Shown: positions 22,322 through 33,874 of the stretch, one piece after another
How positions within the stretch are numbered: position 1 is the stretch's first letter
Layout: every line of letters starts with the position of its first letter
Assembly: GCF_030272615.1 (NCBI RefSeq)
Contig: NC_081414.1
Location: 820,098,396 to 820,162,395, forward strand
Length of the DNA stretch: 64,000 nucleotides
From: Cryptomeria japonica
Lineage: Eukaryota > Streptophyta > Pinopsida > Cupressales > Cupressaceae
Direction: 5' to 3'
The notes under the pieces: model-generated
Seen by the model: only the letters and a program-made list of their open reading frames with translations
Database searches by the model: none
Told to the model about the DNA's origin: nothing
Program-made: the position numbers and the translations under genes

Positions 22322-24676
22322 ATGACACAAGTTCCTCCTATAAATTTTGTGACATGGAATAACAGAAGCCCTCTCATTCCCCCCACTTCACCTATTGTAT
22401 GGGGGCCAATTCCCTCTACCGCACTCAAAGTTGTCCCAAAATTTACTGGGGAATGTCACAAAACCCTCGAGGAACACCTAAAAGACATGGCCAATGTCTG
22501 CATCATCCATGGTATCACCAAGCAACATGTAGCCTTGAGACTACTCATGGCCTCTTTCAAAGGAAGAGCTTTAGATTGGTATAGATCCCTGGGTCCGAAT
22601 ACTATAGTGGATTGGGACCAGCTAGGAGACTATTTCTTTCAGATGTTCTCAGACAAAGCTGATAGATCATCATTGATGCACCACTTGATTATGATAAAGA
22701 GAGCCCCCCAAGAAGCACTGACAAAATTCAATTTAATATTTCAGAGGACCTGGAAAAGAATTCCTTCACCTGCCCACCCTCTTGTGGATATGGCATTCGT
22801 CTTTTACCTGAAGGCCTTCAATTCTGACATATCAGTAATGATCCAGTCGCTATGAGGAAATACCCTCCCGCAAGCTTTTGAGATAGCGGTCAAAGCAGAG
22901 AATAACCTGATAGATTCAGGCAAGCTCGCGCCACGCCCCCTCATGCCATTATTTCCTGAGCTATCTAACCAAGCCCCTGAAGAGGTCGTGCCCAGCACAT
23001 CTTCTCTTCAATCCATGCATATTTACCCTAGCCCCCAACAAGCATATGCCCCTCCGCAATCATCTTTGGCCATGGAAGTCAGCGACATGAAGAATTTATT
23101 AAGAACCTTCTCCAATGAGATTGTCAATCTAAAAAGGGCACAGATCTCACCCACTAGACCCCCTTTCCAACAAAATTTCCAAGGGAATAGGCCCTCGTAC
23201 CAACAAAACCAGTATGCAAACAACTGTGTTGATAAATCCACCCAACCAAATAGTCAAATAGTCTCAATCCCCAATCCTTTGCAGACCGTTTACCCCAACA
23301 CCAGTAAGGAATTGACAGTGGGGCAAAATAATCTAGCAGACGACACTAACTCTTGGTGTTTTCCATGCAATAATGCTCACGCTCCCAGAAATTGTCCGAG
23401 AGTTAATTTGCAGCAAAAAATTGCAGAGCAATGGAGCTTAGGAGTGACACCAGATGAGTCAGCATATGCATCTCCCGGCATGGATAACGCATCTCTCATC
23501 ACCCAAATGCAGGGTATGTCAATGCAATTAAAGGCAGAGATAGCTCCAAACCATGCACTATTCTCTTGGATGGAGGATGAGGACACCGTACTCACCAATG
23601 GCACAACTACCTCAAGGGAAGGGGGGACCCTTGTACAATCAGATTATAACCTCCGCTCAAAAAGGCATTTCACTAGGGAAAACACAAACGCCCTAGGAAA
23701 AATGTCCACAGATAAATTTCTTGAACAACCCATGGTTGCTTCCACGTACCCAAAGAAGGAGTTTATCCCTTATAAACCAAGAGAGCCAAAAGCATCGGTG
23801 CCAACAATAATAGATGTGGTGGAACAGCTGAAGAAAGCTTCGACCAAAATCTCCTTATGGGATCTCCTTAGTATCCCAGAGCAAAAGAATCGACTGAAAG
23901 AGGCCCTGTCTGATATCGAGAAAAGTGCAAGCAGGAATGCCACCAAAGCTCTGCAGATCAATGAGGAAAGGTTTCCACCCTCTATGGACAGACCATGCCC
24001 TCCAACAATATTAACTAATGAAGCCATGCCTCCTAAGTCTCAAGTGGAAGGTAAGCACAAACTGAACCTTTTCTACCTAACCCTCATAGTCGGGGATAAG
24101 CTCTTACATAATTTTATGATAAATTATGGTGCTAGCACCACTGTCATGCCTAAGCAAATCACGGAGATCTTGAATATCAAATATGAGCCCTTAAATAGGG
24201 GTGTTATGCAGTTAGACGGAAATAAAGTCCAGACCGTAGGTCTTATCAAGAACCTTCCGCTAACATTATTTGCATGTCCTTGTGTCACCGTCCCCCAAGA
24301 AGTGGTAGTCATCGACATCCCACCTGTTTTTGGGCTTTGCCTTTCCTAAGATTTTATAGCCAAAATAGGAGGCTACTTGTCCTTAGATTGGTCCCACCTT
24401 ATCCTCTGCACTCAACGTGGTGCCAAACTCAAAATCCTTTCAAAGCCCCTCCACACTGAACACGTAGCAGATCACGCCATGCTCAACTTTGAACCCACTC
24501 ACACTTCCATCTCAAACGAAGAAAGGAAAACCATAGAGCTCCTGGAGGATGAAGAAGTGACCGGGGATATTCCACCTAATCAGGAGATTTTCTTAAATGA
24601 ATTCATAGACTCTGATCTCTACTCCACCTACCATGCCACCGGCCTAGGTACTTACTGCATATTTGACAAAAAATAG
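22322..24676 (+). pseudogene. Element B gag and protease
   Basis: One frame from MTQVPPINFVTWNN, broken by a TGA at 22853-22855 and a stop at 24347. The Retrotrans_gag core reads LEEHLKDMANVCIIHGI, LMASFKGRALDWYRSL, WDQLGDYFFQMFSD, ALTKFNLIFQRTWKRI. A Gln/Asn/Pro-rich region precedes the zinc knuckle CFPCNNAHAPRNC, which has CX2CX3HX4C spacing as in element A. The protease reads LFYLTLIVGDKLLHNFMIN then YGASTTVMPKQI; the active-site Asp is Asn. After DIPPVFGLCLS and the stop, the frame continues KIGGYLSLDWSHLIL. The first ~85 bases before the start are the resumed leader. Confidence 0.88.
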
Positions 24677-24728
24677 GTCATCCTGAAACTTATCAAGGAA
24701 CCATTTTCCAAAGAGGAATTGTCCTCCG

Positions 24729-25200
24729 CACTATGGACCCTACACTTTGATGGTGCGAGATAAAAAGTAGGTTCAAGAGCTGGGATTTGCCTCACTTCAC
24801 CCTCAAGTGAATGGATTATGAAGTCTTTTCATCTACAATTTGCATGCTTGAATAATGAAGCAGAGTATGAAGGACTGATCCAGGGTTTGATCTTGACGGA
24901 GAGGATGGGAATCAAAAAATTGAAAGTTCTAGGTGATTCTGAGTTGGTGGTACACCAAGTCTGAGGAATCTCTAGCACGAAGCACGTCCACATGAGATCC
25001 TATTGTCACAAAACATGGGATCTGATTGAAAGCTTTGATGCTTTCAATATCTAGAGAGTTCCTCAAAAAGAAAATTTTGCGGCCGACCAGATGGCCACCA
25101 TTAGGGCGCAATTTGACCCTACTGCGAACCTACTCGCCAATTCCCAAACAGTCTGTGTCGTTGTCCGGCCAGCTATTCTGGATAATGACACTCATTGGCA
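24729..25200 (+). pseudogene. RNase H domain between protease and RT in element B
   Basis: Reads LHFDGAR, a stop, KVGSRAGICLTSPSSEWI, LNNEAEYEGLIQGLILTE, MGIKKLKVLGDSELVVHQV, HKTWDLIESFDAFNI, VPQKENFAADQMA. The four acidic positions of type I RNase H (DG, AEYE, GDSE, AD) are all present. This is the same domain type and position as in element A. A second, ordinary gypsy RNase H follows RT in this element (26.4-26.75 kb), and no RVT_3 domain is seen between that one and integrase, so the extra domain has a different place from that in known Tat elements. Stops in three places; not functional. Confidence 0.82.
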
Positions 25201-25509
25201 AGTCTTCGAAAGTGATGAGTAGATTGCCCTGTTCATTCAAAACTCAACGGAGTTTGCAAATCAGCTGTAACCTAAGGTGAAAGAGGCTTATGGGAACCAA
25301 ATCATCCAGCTGAGATCCAACAAGCTTCCTAATGAGTTGATCACCTTGGAAAATTTGTTTGACCATGTTGACGCCAAAAATGATAAGTGAAAGCTTACAA
25401 CCAATAAAGGAGACTATACTGAAGTGTTGGTAGGAGGTGGAAGAATGCTCAAAGTCGGGAAGGAGGTTCCTCCAAAGGACCGAAAAAAATTGGCCCGATA
25501 TTGAGATGA

Positions 25510-26870
25510 ATATATGGGTGTACTAGCGTGGTCCTATGAAGATTTGAAAGGTTACAATCCCAACATCATTCAGCACACCATCGAGCTCACTAATGGAGCC
25601 AAACTAGTCCGCCAAAAGTAGAGACCGGTCAATCCGAAGATCAAATCCCTCATGGCCCAAGAGTTGAAAAAATGATAGAATCTAGAATCATCTACCCCAT
25701 CAAGCACAGTACCTGGGTATCCAACCTGGTGCCAGTCAGGAAGAAGAACAGAGACATCCAACTTTGCGTGGATTTTTGAGACTTAAACCACACATCTTTA
25801 AAAGATCACTACCCTTTTCCATCAATGGAACAATTGCTCAGCAAGGTAGCAAGATCAGAGATGTTCTCAATGTTGGACAGTTTCTCAAGTTACAATCAAG
25901 TCTTGGTGAAGCCAGAGGATCAACACAAGACAACTTTCACAACCAAATGGGGAACATTCGCCTATCAAAAAATGTCTTTTGGGTTGTCAAATGTCGGTGC
26001 AACTTTTCAAAGAGCTATGGACCTTGCCTTCAAGGAGCTCATCAACAAGATCGTCCTCATATATTTGGATGACTTAACAGTGTTTTCAAAGGTCAAAGAA
26101 TATCATTTTGATCATCTCGAGTTGGTGTTCCAAAAGTGCCTAGAATTTGGGATCTCTTTAAACCCAAAAAAATGTATCTTTGGAGTCCCTCAAGGGAAAC
26201 TACTAGGACATATAGTGTCAAAGGAAGGGGACTCCATTGACCCTGACCAAGTTAAAGCAATAAAAGAGATTCCCCTCCCTATCAATAAAAAGGGGGTCCA
26301 GTCTTTCCTATGAAAGATTAACTTTGTCAGTCGATTTATTTCTGATTTCGCGGGGATGGTAAGTCCCATCACCTTGATCCTCAAGAAGGAAACACATTTC
26401 AAATGGACTCTTGAAGCTAAGGAAGCTTTTGACAAGATCAAAGAGGCTATCTGTTCATCCCCCATGCTATTTAACTCGGATATGTCTAAAGACTGCATAA
26501 TGTATGTTTTCTCTGGTCATTATAGCATTGATATGGTCCTGACCCAGAAAGATGCAGAAAAGGGTAGTGAGCACCCTATAGCCTTTCATTCAAAGACCTT
26601 GAAGGGATATGAGGTGAAGTATAACTTTGTTGAAAAACAAGCTTTGGTTGTGGTCAAGGGCCTGAAAAAATTCAGGCACTTCATTGCTTGCAATAAGACT
26701 ATAGTGTATGTTGCTAATCCAACTATCAGAGAATACAACATGGAAGGTGACATCACCGAGAAAAGGGCAAACTGAATAACTAAAATCCCAGATTATGATA
26801 TTGACGTCAGGCCCACCAAAATAATCTGTGGCAAAGGCTTGTGCGAATATATAGCCCAGGAGTGCCAACC
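25510..26870 (+). pseudogene. Element B reverse transcriptase and RT-linked RNase H
   Basis: RT: IELTNGAKLVRQK, a frameshift, HSTWVSNLVPVRKKNRDIQ, LCVDF, LLSKVARSEMFSMLDSFSSY, TTFTTKWGTFAYQKMSFGL, GATFQRAMDLAF, catalytic LIYLDDLTVFSK, LNPKKCIFGVPQGKLLGHIV. A stop after GVQSFL precedes FVSRFISDFAGMVSPI. The RNase H follows: FKWTLEAKEAFDKIKEAI, YVFSGHYSIDMVL, HPIAFHSKTLKGYEVKYN, EKQALVVVKGLKKFRHF. It ends near IPDYDIDVRPTKIICGKGL. Close in wording to the RT of element A. Confidence 0.9.
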
Positions 26871-26989
26871 TCGAGAAATGAAGATGGCCACAGAAGGAGT
26901 TGTGATGGTTACCTCTAAGCCATTAGAGACATGTTGGATGGAGGCCCAAAAACTCTTCATGAAGATGAGGAGCTTCCCTGAAGGTCTTC

Positions 26990-28189
26990 CCCCTAGAAAA
27001 AAGAGATTCTATAGGCTTCAAAATAGCGGTTTCTACTTGGTGGATGGCATACTTTTCAACAGAAATTTCAATGGAGTCCTACTTCGTTGTGTGCGCCAAT
27101 GCTAGACTAGCAAGATCTTACAGGAGTTTCACTACGGGTCGTCAGGAGGTCACTTTTCGGCACAAACAACCATCATCAAGATCACTCATGCTGAATATTT
27201 TTGGCCCTCCATGTTCAAAGACGTGCACACCTTGGTGAGGGAGTGCAAAGAATGTCAGTATTACACTGGCAGGTGTAAAAAGGTGGCAATGCCACTCAGA
27301 CCCATAATGGTGGAGGAACCCTTTGCTCAATGGGGACTTGACTTTATAGGGATGATCAATCCCACGAGATTGGTCAGACATAAGTGGATCCTGACCGCTA
27401 TCGGCTACTTCACCATATGGTCTAAAGTTGTTCCCTTAAAGAATTCATCAGAGACCGAGGTGCTAACATTCCTAGAGGACCTGGTGTGCCGATACGATCC
27501 GCCAAAGACCATAATACTAGATAACACATGTGCATTCGTGGGTTCATGAATCACCCAATTTTCCCTCAGCAAAGGTATTTACCTAAAAACCTCCTCTAAC
27601 TACTATCCGCAAGGAAATGGGCTCATTGAGTCCACTAATAAAAATCTTATTAGACTCATTAAAAGGATAGGCTCAGAGTATAAGAGGGTGTGGCATCACC
27701 ACTTGAGGAGCGCGTTATGGGCTGACCAGATAACACCCAAGTAGGTCTTGAATAACTCCCCAAACAAGTTGGTCTATGGTAAGGATGCACTTTTTCCCAT
27801 TTCCTTGGAGATCCCAGCCTTGCAATTACTCAAGTCCATCGAAGTAGCAGAAAACGGTCCTATGGATGTAAGATTGGCAAAGATTATGGAACTAAAAAGA
27901 GGTTAGAGAGGCAGCTTTCGCATCTCTCCTAACCCGTCAGCAAACCGTCAATAGGTGGTTCGATAGCAAAAAGAGTTCTAACTTGGGATTCAAACAAGGC
28001 GACCTCGTGTTGAAATATAATGAAAGGGTGGCCAAGCCCGGTCAACATACTAAGTTTGATGGATTATGGGAGGAACCTTTCCGCATCATAAGTTGCAAAG
28101 GTTTCAATTTGTTCAACCTTGAAGATATGCAAGGGGACTCTCTCCTGACCCCGGTCAATGGATTTCATCTTAAACCTTATCATTATTAG
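26990..28189 (+). pseudogene. Element B integrase
   Basis: Begins around RKKRFYRLQNSGFYLVDGIL. The zinc-binding part reads YGSSGGHFSAQTTIIKI ... CKECQYYTGRC. The core reads FAQWGLDFIGMINPT (first Asp), TIILDNTCAFVGS (second Asp, altered context), a stop, and YPQGNGLIESTNKNLIRLIK (Glu). C-terminal segment 27983-28189: GFKQGDLVLKYNERVAKPG, FDGLWEEPFRIISCKG, NGFHLKPYHY and stop. No chromodomain, as expected for a non-chromovirus. Several stops and frameshifts in the middle. Confidence 0.9.
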
Positions 28190-28428
28190 TTTCTCTCTAA
28201 ATGTATATAATGTAAATAATGCCTTGTGTGCCTTATTTATTTAATTATTCCTAGTTATTTACCAAGAAAACAAAATGCAATCACAAGATATGCCATAATT
28301 AAACAAGAGAAAAGAAAAGTCATTATATTATGGGTTTTTTGTTGTTATACAGTTCATGGACATGCCCCTGGCCTTCCTTTTTACAAAAGTTGCAAGATGA
28401 AAGCTCTCAATGATAGGCTGCTATTTTC

Positions 28429-29142
28429 TCAAAGACTCTCTCCATCTTCATCATCCTCCATTTGAAAGTCAAGGTCTCCACTATCATTTGAAGTATCCTC
28501 TCCCTCTGACCACTCATGGTCAAAAGCACCACTAGGTACCCCACCCATGGAGATAACAACCAGATTTGGTTGAATGTGTGGTGTTAAGACCCACAGGAAA
28601 ATGTAAACCCAGAAATCGGAGTACCATTCAGTACCATCCAGAGCAGGAATTATCATATGGACACGGAGGAGGAACTCTACAACAATATCTGCTCGAAAAT
28701 GGTGGGTTGATAGTATCATCATTCTTAGACCGCTGATAAGCGCATGCCAAGTTACCTCCTCACCGGAAGTAATAAAGTGCCTCAGATCCGATGCTAGAGG
28801 AAGGCCCCTGAAAGGGACGTAGTACGCCACCACATCTTCCAACCCTCCCAAATAGTCTTGGGAGAAGAGTGCCTTGGTGAGCTACGAGGTCAATAGCTCA
28901 GTCAATCCAAAATCCAGCAGCGAAGCAACAAAACACGAACAAATATTTGTGTTCACACGGTAATGGTCCACGTTATCTATAAAATCCTCGCCAAGCACCC
29001 ATTTGATAGCAACAACAATCAGGAGATTCTTCTACCTTGTCACCATCTGCAGCCTCTAATCAGAAATGTTCTCGAGGAAAGTGTCCTGAGCTTTGCTACT
29101 AATGAGTCTAACAGGAGTATCTGTATCCTGAAGAAACTCCAT
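28429..29142 (-). pseudogene. Antisense ORF downstream of integrase in element B
   Basis: From ATG 29142 (MEFLQDTDTPVRLIS) one frame runs 237 residues to the stop at 28429, interrupted by only three codons, all TAG, each one C-to-T change from CAG. The longest open part is 140 residues. Readable segments: NICSCFVASLLDFGLTELL, AYYVPFRGLPLASDLR, DIVVEFLLRVHMII, a hydrophobic aromatic stretch FWVYIFLWVLTPHI, and a strongly acidic tail (SEGEDTSNDSGDLDFQMEDD). No known family recognised. Plant Tat-lineage elements are known to carry extra sense or antisense ORFs between pol and the 3' LTR; this fits that class. It diverges from eORF B across about 610 bp. Confidence 0.6.
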
Positions 29143-29753
29143 TGTCGAAGCAGAACCTACGCAAAAGAATGTCTGAAAATACATATTTATAACAAATTCT
29201 CAGCTCAGGGTGACAAGTGACAAATATGCCAATGCTCCCAATTTCCAATGCTCCTGTCATGTTTCATTAATTCGCATGATAGAGCAAGGTCTGATTCAGA
29301 ATTGGCAATGTCCTGCCTGGTACCTCAAAGAAAGAGGTGATGCAAACACACACCACGCGTATGTGTAGGTACATCACATTTTAAAACATAACTCCCGCAG
29401 GACTGTCTTAGCTTGTGTGAGCCCCGCTCACTGCCGATTTTCTTAGTAAGAGAGAGGATCCGTCTAGCCGAGATTTTCATCTCAAGTGGCTTTAATTAAT
29501 GGCAGGCTAAATAAGTTTCCTTTGGGAATCATGAATGGCGACGCTCATCCTTTTCAAGGTTAATTGCAACTGCAAAATGATTTGGCATGCGTGTAAGCAG
29601 ACGCTTGTTTTTAAACGTCCCCTGTTGTGAAAATCTAGGCACGCAGTGCCTTAAAGGAAGTGGGTCACCCGATGATCATCTTATTGCTCTTTCTATAACC
29701 TAAGTGTCCACTTTCTTTTGAAAGGTTGATAGAGAAAATCCCTCTTGCAGAAA
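29143..29753. promoter_or_regulatory. Spacer between divergent ORFs of element B, candidate bidirectional control region
   Basis: No coding signal. It separates the antisense ORF from eORF B, which point away from each other, so promoters or splice sites for either would lie here. At its right end CCCTCTTGCAG (acceptor-like, AG at 29749-29750) precedes the eORF B ATG by three bases. Promoter activity is inferred from layout only. Confidence 0.35.
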
Positions 29754-32700
29754 ATGGAAGTCGAAGCTTCTTCCTCAGGTGCTACTCAAGGGAGACTGTG
29801 GGACGATGTTTTCAAAGAGCTCTTCTATTCTTCCCATGCCATACTACCTAGAGCAGATTATCTGAAAACCAAGGTCAGGCCAAAGATAGTTACCCGCAAT
29901 ACGTCCGCTGTAATTGATTCTTTTGAAAATGTTGCCGAGCTCGAGCCGCACAAACAACCCAAAAGCCTTAGGGAGGCTGCATGCAGTAGAATGTTGCATC
30001 ATAGAGCAGAGCCACAATCCATGGTGGCTCGATTCTGGAGTAGTGGTGCACCCCAATTTGAGGTCCCTATGGTTGCTTACTGTCCGGAGTTCGCAGTTGT
30101 GTGCACCTACGGGTTCGACCCCATTTCCTGTTCGATCAGCAACTTGTCCTTAAGAGTAGTGATCTCCCCGGAAGCCATAAGGGCTATGATGTGTTGTCCC
30201 ATTTTTTACGGAACAAAGGTGTTCTCTGAGAATACTATGGAAGATTTTTGGAACACCAGAAGGGATGCCTTATCTTTTTGCCAGAGTGTCCTTAATCGGA
30301 TTTTGTCCTCCAGGCTTTCGAGGCTCCCTTGGTCTTTTAGTGACCTGAAACATGATGAACTCAAAGATATCTCGTCTACTCTTGCATGGCTATGCGGTCA
30401 CAAAAAATGACCGGGAAATCACGGCCGCTATGATGGGTTTCCTTTTCAAATTTCATAAATAGAGGGAGTCTTTTCATTTTGATTTCTCTGTTTTCATAGC
30501 CAAGGCCATGATAACGCAGCTATCAAAATTTCAGTAGTTGCGGCGGTTCAAATTCACCTTGGTCCTAGTCCATTTGTTCTTGCACCAGAATGAGGCCTTC
30601 TTCATCCAACACATGCAGTTGGCTACCTACGATGAGTCAGGGAACCAGATGTCAGTGTCAGCTTGGACACCCGTTCTACTAGCTTCTTATGATGCATATC
30701 ATTTTTTTGACTATTTCTTAACTCCCATCCTTAGTGATTTTGGTTCAATCCCTAATGAACCACTTGCCCGCTTCTCTCATATTCAAATGAACTAGATGTG
30801 TAATGAACGCCCCCCCTGCGATTGGTTCATAGGTAGCTATTTCTCTTTCATCTGGGTGCATGGTTTCTCCAAGGAACCATTCCGCTTGCCTACCTATGTG
30901 ATTGAGAGAACCCTTTCTCTGTAAATTGTGCGACAATTAGTAAGAATCGAGAGAGCCATCGAGTCGGGAAAGCATGACACCTCCATCAGTGAAGACAACA
31001 AGGCAATTGGTCTCATTACTCTAGTCTGGAGAAATGAGAGTGAGGAAGTCCTGACATCCAAGCAGGTACAACTCAGCCTAGTAGCGATTGATGATCATTG
31101 GAGTTACGACCCAAATGGGTGTCTTAGCAGAAGGAAGAACACAGTGAAGCATGAGCCTCAGAGCTCATGGGAAGGATGCACAAATCCACAAGTGAATGAC
31201 CCAAGTTTGTATGTGGGTCTCAACGATTTTCCCATCCTAAAGCGGCCCCCGTGGTTGAGTTTCTATGCAGCCATGCAAAATTATAACCCAACAAAGCCCA
31301 TTCCCCAAGCAATGCTAGAAGCCATGACTGTAGACTCTTGGCCCAGAAAGAAGAGGGAGAATTTTTGGATCTACCAGATAGAAGTATGTTAGCCTAGGGA
31401 TAACATCAGGAATGCCCCCTTTGACAAATGTTTCAAGCTAGAATAGTGTCAGCACAATAAATCTGATGAAGATATAGGTAATAGTTCCCCACGTGGGTAC
31501 TCATCTCCTAAGGTAGCCCAGTGGCAGGACGTAGAGGTTATAAGTATCAAAGAGCCAAATCCTGAGCCCCATATTATTCTTCCTCTTGCTTGGTCCTCTC
31601 GCAAGCCCCATTCCTAGGTTGGCAAGAGACAAGCCGAGAAATAGGTGCATGATTGCCCTCCTAGTAAAAGGCAATACCTGAGTTCCACAAAGAATAATTC
31701 ATCTCCTCAAGCCCCGTGGTTTCCCTCAGATCCTCAGCGGTTGGTGACATCCACGGTTTAGGTACGCCCTTCTTCGCCTTTTCCTTCTACTCAAGTTGTT
31801 TCTTTTGCTTCCCCTCTTGTTGCAATGCAAACCCAAATTCCTATAGGCCTTACACTAGCACCCGTCGAAGCACTGGTTGATCCCCAAGGAGCATTTCCAC
31901 ATGCCTCTATTCCATTCCCGGCCTCTATTTTCATCCCCGTATCTTTTTCCTCACAGATGCTTGAAGCAGCCATCGTCTCGCGTAGGCTTGGTTTTGGAGA
32001 GTCCACTCCTCCCCAAAATGTCAGAGCAGTGTTCGTTGATATGTTCCCCTCAGGAGCCTCTCCCTTTATCCCATTGTTTTCTCCAGCCACACTTGCACAA
32101 CCTATCCAGACCACTTTTGGTGGCCCCATTTCCAATTTTCCTTTGCGGTTCCCCCTCACGCATCTTTTGCAGGCCAGGTTATTGCCAACCCAGATGATTT
32201 CCAGCAACAGGTTGCCTATTCCAAGACCACCCATATAGGCAAGATCAGCAAATGAAAAGAAAAGGAAGGTACCAGGACAACCCGTTTGTACCTAAAGACG
32301 CATTTGAGCAAGGAAAAAGATTATCTTTTCTTTGCAAATATGTTCCCCAAGGTTGATAAGTCGGAAGCCCAAATGAGACCCAACATTTACACTCTGCATG
32401 TTATTGGCGTCAACCTCCTAAATGCTACAGCATCCGACAAAGTTGAGATGATGGAGGAAACTTCAAAGCTCATGTCTTCAGACTTCATCAAAAAGAGTCA
32501 TTGCCTAGAGAAGCTACAAACGGAGAATGTGAACCTCCGAGAATATTTGGCCCAACAGAGAAAAGAAGATAAAGCTCAGAATGTCAAGATCAATCGCCTG
32601 CAAGGATTGCTAACATAGGCTAATTCGAAGAAAGGAAAGTTGTAGGATGCCCTTAATAATGTGAGTTCTCAGCTGAAGGGCTAGGAGACAACAAGAAATG

Positions 32701-33710
32701 TAGCTTTGAAGGAACTACAGGAAAAGGACCAAGAGATTCAACAGCTAAAGGCAGCTTCTAGAGATGCCACCCAAGTGCAAGCACAGTTGCGTGAGGAGAT
32801 TTGTCTAAAAGAAGAGTACACACGGCAACTGAGTGATGCACAAGTCATGCTTTCAGAGGAGAAAGCAAGATTTGAAATAGAGTTGCGTCAAAAAGACAAT
32901 GGCATAGAGCGAGCCAAGAAAAAAATTTAGACGTAGAGGTTTTACTACAACAGGGGCAAGATCGTATATCGCAACTCCAACAGGTTGTGCAACATGGAAA
33001 TTCAATTGATCATCAAGAAAGATAGGTGCAGGGAGCTGCAACATGAAATAATGACAAAGAGTGAGGAAGTCTCATGAATGCTAAGTATTCCTCCCCCTGT
33101 GCAGGTTTCTCAAGACTTTTCTCCGATCCTATCAGAATTGTATGTTTCCCATTGGGAAAGAATTAAGCAGTGCAGCCCCTCATTGCAGCCCTTGTTGAGA
33201 TTCATCAGAGAAGCGCAATGCCTCTATGCCGAGGTAGGAGCCCTCATCCATAGTTCTATGATCATCATTGGTCCCAAGATCCCCGTGGCTCGGGACCTAA
33301 TCCAAATGTTGTATGCAGCCCAGGATGAAGAGTTGAGAGTGAAGGGAATAGAAGATTGTCGGTAACTTATCAAGACAACTAATGTTTTCATCAATCACCA
33401 TAGAGTGATCATGAATGTATCAGTGGTGTTGGAGCCATTGCAGATCTCCATCCCGGACATCAAGCAACGTTTAGAGAGGTTTGTTTCGTTAGGTCTGCCT
33501 TCTCCTTTCCCCGCTGATGGTTCTGTTTTAGAAGTTGAGCAGATTTTAGATCAAATTGAGAAATTGTAGTGGGATAGAACTTTTCTCTAGCACCTGAACA
33601 ATCCCATCTCTACAGAAGAGGCTGATAATCTCCTACACCCCCTCACCCAACTCTACACGCTCTTGAAACTGGTCCATGACGAACTACTAGGCTTACTGTT
33701 TGACGAGTAA
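29754..33710 (+). pseudogene. eORF B: long extra sense ORF of element B, unknown function
   Basis: About 1300 codons from ATG 29754 (MEVEASSSGATQGRLWDDVF) to TAA 33708-33710, with two frameshifts (near 30.41 and 32.25 kb) and about a dozen stops. Layout: N-terminal globular region (FENVAELEPHKQPKSLREA, VVISPEAIRAMMCCPIFYG, FTLVLVHLFLHQNEAFFI, YHFFDYFLTPILSDFG, WSYDPNGCLSRRKN), a Pro/Ser-rich linker (31.7-32.24 kb), a coiled-coil region (QLREEICLKEEYTRQLSDAQ, LSEEKARFEIELRQKD), and a C-terminal region (FIREAQCLYAEVGALIHSS). Same position, size class and order as eORF A. The LTP-I...FG and YDP-G motifs are 128 codons apart here and 133 in A. Not an evident envelope; function unknown. Confidence 0.72.
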
Positions 33711-33854
33711 TCTATCTAGATCAGCATTACCAAAGTCTGGAAGCACAAACACTGCCCTCTGAGGAAGAATTGACTCCATTGCAGCAGGTCTTCAATCTTC
33801 TCTAACTTATCCTAACATGAAGTCTGGTCTTCAAACCAGCATTTTTGGGTTCTA

Positions 33855-33874
33855 GCATTCTGCAAGCAGAATGC
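33855..33874. repeat. Perfect inverted repeat near the 3' end of element B
   Basis: GCATTCTGC-AA-GCAGAATGC, 9-bp arms and a 2-base loop, 21 bases before the 3' LTR. It occupies the place where a polypurine tract is normally found; the bases next to the LTR (AGTCGCCAAGAAA) are only partly purine. Confidence 0.8.

Noticed and set aside
31791-32238. Overlapping ORFs of 106-147 residues on both strands
   Set aside because: They are shadows of the Pro/Ser-rich linker of eORF B; only the plus-strand frame starting near 31,825 continues the eORF.
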